From UBA9926 sp023261215 (GTDB taxonomy: Bacteria; Pseudomonadota; Gammaproteobacteria; Pseudomonadales; Azotimanducaceae): a stretch of DNA of 64,000 nt. Both the position numbers and the translations under genes were made by a program. The DNA is taken from the NCBI GenBank assembly GCA_038136035.1, contig JAYPYV010000007.1, forward strand, positions 1-64,000. Reading direction: 5' to 3'. The notes beneath the pieces were generated by a model. The model did not search any database, was not told the origin of the DNA, and saw only the letters and a program-made list of their open reading frames with translations. Of the stretch, positions 1 through 9,053 are shown one piece after another (within the stretch, counting starts at the first letter, position 1; each line of letters starts with the position of its first letter).

Positions 1-788
1 CACGAGCCACGGTCTTCATGGGCGTGCCGACTTACTACACGCGGCTTCTGAGCGCAGGCATTAATGCCAAGCAAGCACAAGGCATGCGGCTGTTTACCTC
101 TGGCTCAGCGCCTTTATTGCCCCAAACGTTTACGGCCTTCGAAGAGGCCACCGAGCATGTCATCGTTGAGCGTTATGGCATGACTGAGACCGGGATGAAC
201 ACCTCGAATCCCGTCTACGGTCAACGAAAGCCAGGCACCGTGGGCCCGGCGCTAAAAGATGTCAGCTATCGAATCGTAGACGGCAATGGCGCGTCGTTGC
301 CTCAAGGCAAACCCGGGCAGCTGCAAGTCAAAGGGCCTAACGTCTTCAAGGGCTATTGGCGAAAAGAGGCGCAAACTCAAGCCGCCTTTACTGCCGATGG
401 TTATTTCGACACGGGAGACGTCGCGCAAACGGATGCAGACGGCTATGTGTCCATTGTCGGTCGAGAAAAAGACCTCATCATCACAGGGGGGCTTAACGTT
501 TACCCCAAAGAGATCGAAACGTTGATCGATCGGTTTGAGGGTGTCCTAGAGAGTGCCGTGATTGGTGTTCCGCATCCTGATTTCGGAGAAGCGGTGACCG
601 CGATCATCGTCTGCGAGGGTCAAGGTGAGATCGATCCTGCACACCTCATTCAATCGTTAAAAGATACGATCGCTAATTTCAAAGTCCCCAAGCGCGCGAT
701 CATCGTTGATCAACTGCCCCGAAATACCATGGGCAAGGTACAAAAAAATGTGCTGCGGGACGATTACCGTGATTTGTACAGCTCGTGA
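1..788 (+). CDS. Malonyl-CoA synthetase-like AMP-binding ligase (3' part only)
   Basis: The gene is cut by the left edge; the frame is open from base 3, so about 262 C-terminal residues are present. Acyl-CoA synthetases of this family adenylate a carboxylate and transfer it to CoA. Visible motifs are the YGMTETG core of the AMP-binding domain (near base 175), the hinge and C-terminal domain motif GREKDLIITGGLNVYPKEIE (about bases 460-520) and the terminal catalytic lysine context LPRNTMGKVQK. The stretch MGVPTYYTRLL near the start resembles MatB/ACSF3 malonyl-CoA synthetases, which is why I prefer malonate as substrate; this is inference without the N-terminal half. No malonyl-CoA decarboxylase or transporter is seen next to it. 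Confidence 0.75.
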   Translation, partial: RATVFMGVPTYYTRLLSAGINAKQAQGMRLFTSGSAPLLPQTFTAFEEATEHVIVERYGMTETGMNTSNPVYGQRKPGTVGPALKDVSYRIVDGNGASLPQGKPGQLQVKGPNVFKGYWRKEAQTQAAFTADGYFDTGDVAQTDADGYVSIVGREKDLIITGGLNVYPKEIETLIDRFEGVLESAVIGVPHPDFGEAVTAIIVCEGQGEIDPAHLIQSLKDTIANFKVPKRAIIVDQLPRNTMGKVQKNVLRDDYRDLYSS

Positions 789-1021
789 GTTCGGATGCGT
801 TGACCTTGACCTGCAGTCCTCGAGCTTTGACCGACCATCAGCTCACTCGGTGGCATGTCAAGCGGAGTGCGGGCACAGGCCGCTCCCACAAGATGTCAGA
901 GGCGCACGCTTTGCCAAATGCATCAACACGGCTCGGATGCACCCCATAGGCAGAGCCTGTTCTTTTAGCCCGGTCATTACACATATCAAGGAAACCAGCA
1001 GATTGAGGCGGCTCACCCAAC

Positions 1022-1618
1022 ATGACTAAAACCCTTCGGTTAGCCGTGCTCGCCTCTGGACGAGGCAGTCATCTCGAAAATGTCGACTTGGCCTGCCAAA
1101 ACCAGTCCCTCCCGGCGACCGTGTCGCTGGTCGCCTCGGATCAGGCGACCTGCGGTGCCATGCGGTACGCTGAGTCGCGAGGCATTGCGACCGTCTTCTT
1201 GAATCGCCGCACGTTGTTAAGCCCTGATGCAAGCGATCAATACCTCGCGGATCAACTCAAAGCGCACGCGATCGACTGGGTGCTCTGCCTTGGCTATTTA
1301 AAACGCATCGGTCCACAGGTTGTCTCGGCCTATAAAGACAGAATGATTAACGTTCACCCCTCACTTCTGCCTAAATTTGGTGGCCAAGGGATGTATGGGC
1401 TGGCCGTTCATCAAGCGGTCCTCGATGCCGGCGAGACCGAGACGGGGGCAACCGTGCATTTTGTAAATGAGGCTTATGATGAAGGCGCGATCATCGCGCA
1501 GATTCGCGTTACCATTCCCCCCAAGACCGATTCAATAGCTCTGGCCGCCCTTGTGCTCAAGGCTGAACACCAGCTTGTTTTAAACACCCTATCGAGGTTA
1601 TTCACTGACCATGACTGA
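1022..1618 (+). CDS. purN: Phosphoribosylglycinamide formyltransferase-like protein (PurN family)
   Basis: A 198-residue formyltransferase that would transfer a formyl group from 10-formyl-THF to GAR in purine synthesis. The N-terminal SGRGSHLENV matches the phosphate-binding loop (SGxGSN in typical PurN), and the catalytic Asn and His lie in INVHPSLLP, with the catalytic Asp in NEAYDEGAIIAQ. The form KFGGQGMYGLAVH around residue 120 is unlike the enterobacterial sequence and, from memory, resembles PurN of Bacteroidota. It overlaps the PRPP synthetase gene by 8 bp, so the two are probably translated together. purM, the usual partner of purN, is not here. Other formyltransferases of this fold are possible, but the catalytic triad favours PurN. 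Confidence 0.75.
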   Translation: MTKTLRLAVLASGRGSHLENVDLACQNQSLPATVSLVASDQATCGAMRYAESRGIATVFLNRRTLLSPDASDQYLADQLKAHAIDWVLCLGYLKRIGPQVVSAYKDRMINVHPSLLPKFGGQGMYGLAVHQAVLDAGETETGATVHFVNEAYDEGAIIAQIRVTIPPKTDSIALAALVLKAEHQLVLNTLSRLFTDHD

Positions 1619-2642
1619 TTCATCCAGTTTTGAGCGATACCCTCGAGCGCCCATGGCGCTCATGACCTGCGACTCCGGTCGAACCATGGCCGAGACCGTT
1701 GCCACACACTTGGGTTTACCGCTGCTTCCGACTCGCGAAACTTGGTTCGCCTGCGGCGAGGGAAAAATCGAAATCGAAGCCAATGTCCGAGGTCACGATC
1801 TTTACATCTTTCAGAATGTGGTCGGCGATCAAGATGAGCGCAGCATCTACGATCGATTTGTCATGCTGCTTCACGCGGTCGAGGCTGCGGCATTATCGGA
1901 TGCCCAATACATCACCGCCGTCACACCCTATTACCCAGGGGCCAGACAAGACAAACGCAAAGGCAGAACCCGTGAGGGCATCAGCGCAGGCCTCTTTGCG
2001 CGTATGCTCCAGAGCGCTGGTGCAGACCGAGTGGTCACTGTCGAGATCCACAATGATTCCATCGCGGGCATGTTCAATCCATCTCAATCCCATCTAGAGA
2101 ATATCTTTTTGACTAAGCAACTCGTGCCGTGGCTCATCAATGAAGGGCATCACGCGGACGTGGTTGTGTCGCCTGACGTGGGTTATTTAGAAAATGCGCG
2201 GATCTATGCCGAGGAACTCTCCGCTGATCTCGCCGCCCTGTCAAAAGAGAGGGACTACTCTCAACCCAACACGGTCTTCCGCTCGACGCTCATCGGGGAA
2301 GTTAAGGGCCGAGATGTTCTCTTGGTCGATGACATCATCGATACGGCTGGTTCGGTGGTGGCGGCCGTGTCTGAGCTCATCGAGCGAGGCGCGCGAAACA
2401 TTACCGTCGCTTGTGTTCATCCTGTGTTTTCCGGCCCTGCATGGGACAGGTTGACCGCTCTCAAAGAACGATCAATCGCCGAACATTGGTCTTTTAAGTT
2501 GATTGGCACCACCTCAGTCCAGCATCCCAATGCGCCAGAATGGTACTCAACCTACCCGATTGAACCCCTGGTCGCAGCCGTGCTCGAGAAAATCAATCTC
2601 CGGGGCAGCGTCTCTGGCGTCCAAAATCCAGATCGTGGTTAG
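1611..2642 (+). CDS. Ribose-phosphate pyrophosphokinase (PRPP synthetase) family protein
   Basis: A 343-residue member of the PRPP synthetase family, which makes PRPP from ribose 5-phosphate and ATP for purines, pyrimidines, histidine and NAD. The PRPP-binding loop is plain as DVLLVDDIIDTAGSV near residue 230, and the ATP/pyrophosphate region is seen in the PYYPGARQDKRKGR stretch near residue 104. It is longer than the usual bacterial PrsA (about 315 residues) and diverges from it, so it may be a second PRPP synthetase type rather than the main housekeeping copy. The start overlaps the end of the upstream PurN-like gene. A later in-frame ATG (the M of MALMTCDSG) would remove 14 residues and cannot be excluded. 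Confidence 0.75.
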   Translation: MTDSSSFERYPRAPMALMTCDSGRTMAETVATHLGLPLLPTRETWFACGEGKIEIEANVRGHDLYIFQNVVGDQDERSIYDRFVMLLHAVEAAALSDAQYITAVTPYYPGARQDKRKGRTREGISAGLFARMLQSAGADRVVTVEIHNDSIAGMFNPSQSHLENIFLTKQLVPWLINEGHHADVVVSPDVGYLENARIYAEELSADLAALSKERDYSQPNTVFRSTLIGEVKGRDVLLVDDIIDTAGSVVAAVSELIERGARNITVACVHPVFSGPAWDRLTALKERSIAEHWSFKLIGTTSVQHPNAPEWYSTYPIEPLVAAVLEKINLRGSVSGVQNPDRG

Positions 2643-2762
2643 CGATTGGGTTGACAGATAGGCACCGGCCGCTATCCTTGCCTTCCAAATTCGCCCTGCC
2701 ATCCCTAGTTTGCCGAATTCCTATCGAGCCGAATTCGTGCGCCAATGACTGATTAGATCGAC

Positions 2763-5700
2763 ATGAGCAAGCCACGCGCCAGCAATCCGGATCAAGAGAA
2801 CTTTTCGTTCGTCGACTCCGAGCACGATATTCTCGAATTTTGGGAGACACACCAGGTCTTCCAAAAAAGCCTTGAACAAACTGCCGATGCTGACCCTTAC
2901 ATTTTTTATGATGGCCCACCCTTCGCCACCGGGTTACCCCACCATGGGCATCTGGTTGGATCTGTTTTAAAGGATGCGGTACCCCGCTACTTCACAATGC
3001 AGGGACGTTACGTTCAACGACGCTTTGGTTGGGACTGCCATGGATTACCGATCGAACATGAGATTGATAAATCCCTGGGAATGTCGTCCGGTGAGGCGGT
3101 CGAGAAGTTAGGCATTAAGGGCTACAACGACGAATGTCGTTCGATCATCCAACGCTATACCAAAGAATGGCGAAAGACGATCACTCGTATCGGTCGTTGG
3201 GTCGACTTTGATAACGACTACAAGACCATGGAACCCTGGTACATGGAGTCTGTTTGGTGGGTCGTTAAAAAATTGTGGGAGAAAGAGCTCATCTATCGGG
3301 GCGAGAAAGTGGTGCCCTTTTCTACCGCACTGGGCACCGTGCTATCGAATTTCGAGGCCGGCAGCAATTATCAGGACACACAAGACCCAGCGATCACCGT
3401 ATTGTTCAAGCTCAGCGATGAAGAAACCTACATCGCTGCATGGACGACGACCCCATGGACCTTACCCTCCAATCTGGGCCTCTGCGTCGGACCTGAGATC
3501 TCGTATGTCAAGGTCTTCGATGAAGCGCTGAAGGCGAACATCATTCTGGCCGAAGCTCGAGTGCCCGAATACGAGGCCAATCGCTCCCTCACGATTGTCG
3601 ACACGTTTCCAGGGCGCGCGTTAGCAGGTCGAACGTATGAGCCGCTCTTTGACTATTTCGAGGACCAACGGGCGCTGGGCGCTTTTCAAATTCTGGTTGA
3701 CGATTACGTCACCACCGATGCCGGGACAGGCGTCGTCCACCAAGCACCGGCATTTGGGGAGGATGATTTCAGAGTATTTAAATCAGCCCGCATCAGTGCC
3801 ATGGCGTGCCCAGTGGATATGGCCGGTCAATTTACGGCACCCGTGATGGATTTCGAAGGGCTTCACGTGAAGGATGCGGACCGTCAAATCATCAAACACC
3901 TGAAGGATCGCGGTCATCTGTATCAACAAGACGTCATTCAGCATAGCTACCCGTTCTGTCCGCGTTCGGACACCCCCATCATTTATAGAACCATCGACTC
4001 TTGGTACGTCAAAGTCGAAGCCCATCGAGACCAATTAACGCGCGTCAACAATCAGATTCACTGGGTACCCGAGCACATTCAGCAAGGTCGCATGGGCAAT
4101 TGGCTGCAAGGCGCGGCGGACTGGGCGATATCGAGAAACCGCTACTGGGGCACGCCTTTACCGATCTGGATCAACGATGAAACGGGCAATGCACGATGCA
4201 TTGGCTCAATCGATGAATTGGAGACGCTGACCGGCGTTCGGGTCACCGATCTGCATCGGGAGCATGTGGATCATCTCACGTTCGACATCGCGGGCGAGCC
4301 TGGAACTTATCGCCGAATTGAAGAGGTTCTAGACTGCTGGTTTGAATCAGGCTCCATGCCCTATGCACAACTGCACTACCCTTTTGAGAATCAACAATTA
4401 TTCGAGAAAGGATTCCCGGCTGAATTCATTGCCGAAGGCTTAGATCAAACGCGCGGCTGGTTCTACACCCTGATTGTCTTGGGCGCATCACTCTTTGATA
4501 CCCACCCATTCAAGAACGTCATCGTCAACGGCATCGTAATGGCCGAGGACGGTAAGAAAATGTCCAAGCGGCTCAAGAACTACACGCCGCCAGACGAGTT
4601 GATGGAGCAGTTCGGTGCCGATGCCTTGCGCCTTTATTTGATCAACTCAGGCTTAGTGAGGGCAGAAGAACAGCGATTCACTGACGATGGCGTCCGCGAC
4701 ATGATTCGGCGCGCCCTCCTGCCTTGGCTCAATGCCTATCGTTTCTTAAAAACCTATACAGAGATCGACGATTGGAAACCGAGCGATCTTGAACCTGCGG
4801 TTTCAAGCAACATCATGGATCAATGGATCCTATCGCGCCTTCAATCGCTCAAGACCAAGATCAATGAGGAAATGGCGGCCTACCATCTCTACAATGTGGT
4901 GCCCGCACTATTTGACTTCATTGAAGATCTGACCAACTGGTACATTCGGCTCAACCGAGCACGCTTCTGGACAGAGTCGCTCTCTGAGGACAAGTTAGCC
5001 GCCTACACAACGCTCCATCAGGTGGTGCTTGAACTCAATGTCTGCATGGCCCCCTTTGCACCCTTTTTGGCCGAACGCCTCTACCAAGCATTACCCAAGC
5101 GTTCAAACGCGCCATTATCCGTGCATCTCTGTCGCTACCCGGCGCCAGATCACGAACGGATTCAACCACTATTGGAGCAAGCGGTTGCCCGAATGCAAAG
5201 CGTGGTGCTGCTCGGCCGACAAAAGCGCAATCAGGCTAAGATAAAAACCAAGTTCCCCCTTGGACGCCTCACCGTGATCCACGAGGATCAAACGTTACTC
5301 TCTGAGATCGAGCGCTTAGAGGACTACCTTAAAGTTGAGCTCAACGTTAAAGAGATCAGATACGAGACTGATGAATCTCGTTATATCAATCTCTACGCCA
5401 AACCGAATTCACCGGTGCTGGGCAAGCGTTTCGGGGCTCAATTTAAGGCCATTAAAGGCCAAATCGAATCACTCGGTCATACAGATATCAAAACCCTACA
5501 GGAAACCGAGACGCTATCCATTGGCAACGAAACCTTCAGTCTCGAAGATATCCTGATCTTCCGAGAGGCGCGTGACGGCACCGAGACGGTCTCCGATCGG
5601 TTTATGTCAATTGAGCTCGATACCACATTGACGGACGCCCTCGTCGAGGAGGGACTCGCGCGAGAAGTCATCAGCCGCATCCAAAAACTGCGTAAAGAGC

Positions 5701-5906
5701 TTGGTTTTAACGTCACCGATCGCATACAAACCCAAATTGAGGCGGCACCCAACCTCGTGCAAGCCATTCAGGCGCATGAGGCCCATGTCAAATCAGAGAC
5801 GCTCACCACAGCGCTGTCCATGACCGAGTCGCTAGCGACCTTCGATCTTGACGCCGATATTGACGGCGACCAACTTCGAGTCAAATTGACCGTTAACCCT
5901 CAATAA
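2763..5906 (+). CDS. ileS: Isoleucyl-tRNA synthetase, type 2 (eukaryote-like)
   Basis: A 1047-residue class I synthetase that charges tRNA-Ile and edits valine. The HIGH signature appears as HHGH at residues 60-63 in a GPPFATGLPHHGHLVG context, and the KMSKS loop reads KMSKR at residues 599-603. Both, together with the length and the long C-terminal region, are features of the eukaryote-like IleRS2 class, not of the about 940-residue bacterial IleRS1 with a C-terminal zinc site. IleRS2 enzymes are known for natural insensitivity to mupirocin. The editing domain is present between these motifs. The gene stands alone: ribF and lspA, which usually flank bacterial ileS, are absent. Confidence 0.95.
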   Translation: MSKPRASNPDQENFSFVDSEHDILEFWETHQVFQKSLEQTADADPYIFYDGPPFATGLPHHGHLVGSVLKDAVPRYFTMQGRYVQRRFGWDCHGLPIEHEIDKSLGMSSGEAVEKLGIKGYNDECRSIIQRYTKEWRKTITRIGRWVDFDNDYKTMEPWYMESVWWVVKKLWEKELIYRGEKVVPFSTALGTVLSNFEAGSNYQDTQDPAITVLFKLSDEETYIAAWTTTPWTLPSNLGLCVGPEISYVKVFDEALKANIILAEARVPEYEANRSLTIVDTFPGRALAGRTYEPLFDYFEDQRALGAFQILVDDYVTTDAGTGVVHQAPAFGEDDFRVFKSARISAMACPVDMAGQFTAPVMDFEGLHVKDADRQIIKHLKDRGHLYQQDVIQHSYPFCPRSDTPIIYRTIDSWYVKVEAHRDQLTRVNNQIHWVPEHIQQGRMGNWLQGAADWAISRNRYWGTPLPIWINDETGNARCIGSIDELETLTGVRVTDLHREHVDHLTFDIAGEPGTYRRIEEVLDCWFESGSMPYAQLHYPFENQQLFEKGFPAEFIAEGLDQTRGWFYTLIVLGASLFDTHPFKNVIVNGIVMAEDGKKMSKRLKNYTPPDELMEQFGADALRLYLINSGLVRAEEQRFTDDGVRDMIRRALLPWLNAYRFLKTYTEIDDWKPSDLEPAVSSNIMDQWILSRLQSLKTKINEEMAAYHLYNVVPALFDFIEDLTNWYIRLNRARFWTESLSEDKLAAYTTLHQVVLELNVCMAPFAPFLAERLYQALPKRSNAPLSVHLCRYPAPDHERIQPLLEQAVARMQSVVLLGRQKRNQAKIKTKFPLGRLTVIHEDQTLLSEIERLEDYLKVELNVKEIRYETDESRYINLYAKPNSPVLGKRFGAQFKAIKGQIESLGHTDIKTLQETETLSIGNETFSLEDILIFREARDGTETVSDRFMSIELDTTLTDALVEEGLAREVISRIQKLRKELGFNVTDRIQTQIEAAPNLVQAIQAHEAHVKSETLTTALSMTESLATFDLDADIDGDQLRVKLTVNPQ

Positions 5907-6085
5907 ATTCGATCATTATCATCGTGTTTCTTCTGGGGGATCGAGCGTTGCTCGCTGGACACAACGCTTAGCGACGCGCCCCACAAATGGGTGGCCAGCT
6001 GATTCGGTGCCTTGGCTTGCCCGGTTGCCTCCATTGAGGCCGCTCATGAATCAACCTATGATCCATCCCATATCAAGAGATCGTT

Positions 6086-7474
6086 ATGCCGCATCTTCTC
6101 AATCAATCGATCAATACCTTGCAGACCATGCTCTCACGAGGCGAGACCACCTCGGTCCAATTGGTCGAACAGGCTCTCCTGGGTTTCGAGAAGGTGAATC
6201 CCCTCATCAATGCCGTGGTGACCACCCACCCAGAGCTTAGCCTTCGCTACGCGGAAAAAGCCGATGCGCTCAGAGCCAAGGGCGACATTGTAGGCCCGCT
6301 CCATGGCATCCCAATGACCATCAAAGACAGCCTCGATACCTTCGACATGGTGACCACTTGGGGCACCGAGGGCCGGTCCGCTTACCGGCCCGGGCACGAC
6401 GCCATCGCAGTATCGCGACTTCGAGCAGCCGGGGCCATTCTGGTCGGGAAAACCAATACGCCGGAGCTCACATTGGCCTACCAAACGGATAATCACGTGT
6501 TCGGCAGAACATCTAATCCGCATCAGGTCGGCCGAACCTCGGGGGGGAGTTCAGGTGGCGCTGCTGCGTTGATTGCCTGCGGCGGCATTCCGATCGATTT
6601 GGGCACCGACACTGGCGGCAGCATTCGCTTACCTGCCCATTTTTGTGGCATCTATGGTCTCAAACCAACCACAGGGCGCGTGCCAACCACCGGCAACGCC
6701 CTGCCGAGCACGGGCTTGCTCGCCCCACTCAGTCAAATTGGCCCGCTCGCGCGAACCCTCGAAGATCTCGAGTGCATCTACCAAATCATTGAAGGGCCGC
6801 ACCACAGCGACCCGTACACCGTCAGTGCACCTCATCTGGGTGCTGACAGCGACTTGCAGAGCCTGCGAATAGGCTACTTCACTGACCATGGGTTGGGCGT
6901 CGCAGCACCCGCCATCACGCAGGCGATAAAGCAGTTGGTTGCCGACCTCGCTGGGGCGGGTTATTCGATCACTGAAATCAAACCAGAGGGGCTGGAGATG
7001 ACCTCCATGCTTTATGGTCGACTCTTCAATGCCGATGATCATGAACTGATTGCCGATCAACTGCACAGCGCCGGGACACGGACGCCCTCGCTTCGACTGC
7101 AGCGGATCCTGAGCCAACCCAAGGCCCATCTGTCTGCCAGCGAACTCAGTCATCTGATTGCCCTCTGGGATGGATACCGAAGCAGTATGCGAAGTGTCTT
7201 TGAACAAGTGGATGTCCTGCTTTGCCCAGTCAACGGCAGAACCGCGATCTCCCACGATGAGGATGAGAATCCCTTCGATTATCTCTACACCCAAGCCTTC
7301 AACCTCACCGGCTGGCCAGGGCTCAGCATGCCTATCGCTAAGGATGAGGAGGGATTACCCATCGGCCTTCAAATCGCAGCAGCACCGTTTTTTGAGGCTC
7401 GATGCCTAGCCGTCGCTCGCTTAATAGAGCCTCTCATCGCGCCCCTTGATCCGCCTAGAATTTATCTAGACTAA
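6086..7474 (+). CDS. Amidase signature family protein
   Basis: A 462-residue amidase with the Ser-cisSer-Lys catalytic triad: the lysine in MTIKDSLDT (near residue 80), the cis-serine in TSGGSSGGAAAL and the nucleophile serine in DTGGSIRLPA. These proteins hydrolyse amides of many kinds; substrate cannot be told from sequence. It is not GatA: gatB and gatC are absent and the C-terminal part (NLTGWPGLSMPI, GLPIGLQIAA) is that of stand-alone amidases. The chosen ATG gives a normal family N-terminus. It is flanked by about 180 and 210 bp without genes, so it is probably a single transcription unit. Confidence 0.85.
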   Translation: MPHLLNQSINTLQTMLSRGETTSVQLVEQALLGFEKVNPLINAVVTTHPELSLRYAEKADALRAKGDIVGPLHGIPMTIKDSLDTFDMVTTWGTEGRSAYRPGHDAIAVSRLRAAGAILVGKTNTPELTLAYQTDNHVFGRTSNPHQVGRTSGGSSGGAAALIACGGIPIDLGTDTGGSIRLPAHFCGIYGLKPTTGRVPTTGNALPSTGLLAPLSQIGPLARTLEDLECIYQIIEGPHHSDPYTVSAPHLGADSDLQSLRIGYFTDHGLGVAAPAITQAIKQLVADLAGAGYSITEIKPEGLEMTSMLYGRLFNADDHELIADQLHSAGTRTPSLRLQRILSQPKAHLSASELSHLIALWDGYRSSMRSVFEQVDVLLCPVNGRTAISHDEDENPFDYLYTQAFNLTGWPGLSMPIAKDEEGLPIGLQIAAAPFFEARCLAVARLIEPLIAPLDPPRIYLD

Positions 7475-7687
7475 ATTGGGTCCAAAACAAGACTCCGAAA
7501 TGGCGTCATCCGATGCCGTTAATGCGCTGAGTGCCTGTTCTGATATTGAGTCCAAAACTGGCACTCAACTCGCGATGAGCGTAAAGTAGCCTCCCCCACG
7601 AGCCGACAGGTTGTGGGCGCTGCTTCGTAAGCTCTCGTATGATGATCATTGAAGCGCTTATAAAATAATTTCAAGGAAATACACACC
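7475..7687. other. Gap upstream of tolC with direct and inverted repeats
   Basis: Two near-identical 14-mers, ATTGGGTCCAAAAC (7475-7488) and ATTGAGTCCAAAAC (7545-7558), lie 70 bp apart. The second lies inside a hairpin with arms TGAGTGCC (7528-7535) and GGCACTCA (7560-7567). These may be regulator sites for tolC or transcript hairpins; I recognise no known operator. Confidence 0.3.
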
Positions 7688-9043
7688 ATGCGGACGCGAT
7701 TGGTCCCCCTCGTCTTTTTTGTCTTCTCGATGACAGCCCAGGCCGAAAGCACGGATCTGGCGGGCGTTTATAGACTCGCGACTCAAAATGATCCGCAGAT
7801 TGGAGCTGCAGAGGCCGCCTTCCTTGCCCGCGGCGAGATCGTGCCACAAACACGCGCTGGCCTCTTGCCTAGCGTGGTGGTCTCCGGTGGCTACTCAGAA
7901 ACCTCGCGTTCCTACCCGGGCGTCCCAGAGGCCATCGCCCCAAGTTCAAGCTTCCCAACAAAAACCCTCCAAGCCGGCATGAACCAACCCCTGTTTCGCC
8001 TGGATCGCTGGTACCAATATCAGCAAGCCAAAGCGATCAAAGCGCAGGCTGGCGCCGTGTTGGGTGGAGAGGAACTCGCACTCATTGTTCGAGTTGCAGA
8101 GACCTATTTCACAATACTGGAGCGCCAAGATGGCCTGAATGCCGCCATGGCGGAGCAAAATGCGGTCAAAAGGCAACTCGAACAGGTTCAACAACGGTTT
8201 GATGTGGGCTTGGTGGCGATTACCGACGTGTTGGAGTCAAAGGCCGGCTTCGACTCGGCCACTGTGAATGTGATTGAAGCAGAAGGCGCCCAGACCCGAA
8301 GCTTCGAACCCCTTGTTCGCCTGACGGGCCGAGCCTTTGACGAAATTTATGCCCTCGCGGAGGCCTTCCCTGTTCGGACGCCAGAACCTGCAAATGAAGA
8401 GGCGTGGGTGAGTGCCGCGCTCACCGGCAATCCTGCTGTGCTACAAGCGAGAGCAGCGCGACAAGCCGCAGATAAGCAAGTCAAAATCAATCGATCCAGA
8501 CACTTGCCCACGGTTGATGCGCAAGTGTCCTGGGCCAATCAACGGACCGACAACACCGTCTTTTCTCTCCCTGAAGTGGAGTCAGAGATCTACTCGGTGA
8601 ATCTGAGCATTCCGATTTTCACAGGCGGTGCCACTCGGTCGGGCGTCAAGCAGGCTCGATATCAGCTCGATGAAGCGCAAAACTCACTGGATTTGGTGGA
8701 ACGCCAAGTCGCAGAAAATACCCGCGCACTCTTCTCTGCCATTAATACCGACGTAGCGAGAGTAAAAGCTCGATTACAGGGCATCGAATCAAGCCGCTCC
8801 GCACTTGCGGCGACTCAAACCGGGTATGAAGTGGGCACTCGAAACATCGTTGATGTGTTACTCGCTCAGCAGCGGCTCTATCTCTCAGAATTTCAGTTCG
8901 CCAGTGCGCGGTATCAATACATTAAAAATACGCTCAAGCTCAAACAACTCATCGGTAGTTTGAACGAGCAAGATCTCGTTGAACTCAACCGCTTTATTGA
9001 TGTCAGTAAGCCTATCGCTCAGGTTAAATCGCTGGATCAATAA
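7688..9043 (+). CDS. tolC: TolC family outer-membrane channel protein
   Basis: A 451-residue outer-membrane efflux protein. The start follows a good ribosome-binding site (AAGGA about 8 bases before ATG) and opens with a signal peptide ending near AQA, residue 18. The body shows the internally duplicated helical hairpin pattern of TolC (DLAGVYRLATQNDPQIGAAEAAF in the first half, EEAWVSAALTGNPAVLQARAAR in the second) and the C-terminal GTRNIVDVLLAQQRLY motif. TolC trimers form the exit duct for tripartite drug pumps and type I secretion. No pump genes are beside it, as is usual for a shared TolC. It is followed after 10 bp by a DegS-like protease gene. Confidence 0.92.
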   Translation: MRTRLVPLVFFVFSMTAQAESTDLAGVYRLATQNDPQIGAAEAAFLARGEIVPQTRAGLLPSVVVSGGYSETSRSYPGVPEAIAPSSSFPTKTLQAGMNQPLFRLDRWYQYQQAKAIKAQAGAVLGGEELALIVRVAETYFTILERQDGLNAAMAEQNAVKRQLEQVQQRFDVGLVAITDVLESKAGFDSATVNVIEAEGAQTRSFEPLVRLTGRAFDEIYALAEAFPVRTPEPANEEAWVSAALTGNPAVLQARAARQAADKQVKINRSRHLPTVDAQVSWANQRTDNTVFSLPEVESEIYSVNLSIPIFTGGATRSGVKQARYQLDEAQNSLDLVERQVAENTRALFSAINTDVARVKARLQGIESSRSALAATQTGYEVGTRNIVDVLLAQQRLYLSEFQFASARYQYIKNTLKLKQLIGSLNEQDLVELNRFIDVSKPIAQVKSLDQ

Positions 9044-9053
9044 GGACCACATC

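Noticed and set aside
6629..7294. A 221-codon minus-strand frame opposite the amidase
   Set aside because: It lies wholly inside the amidase gene, whose catalytic motifs are certain; a shadow of it.
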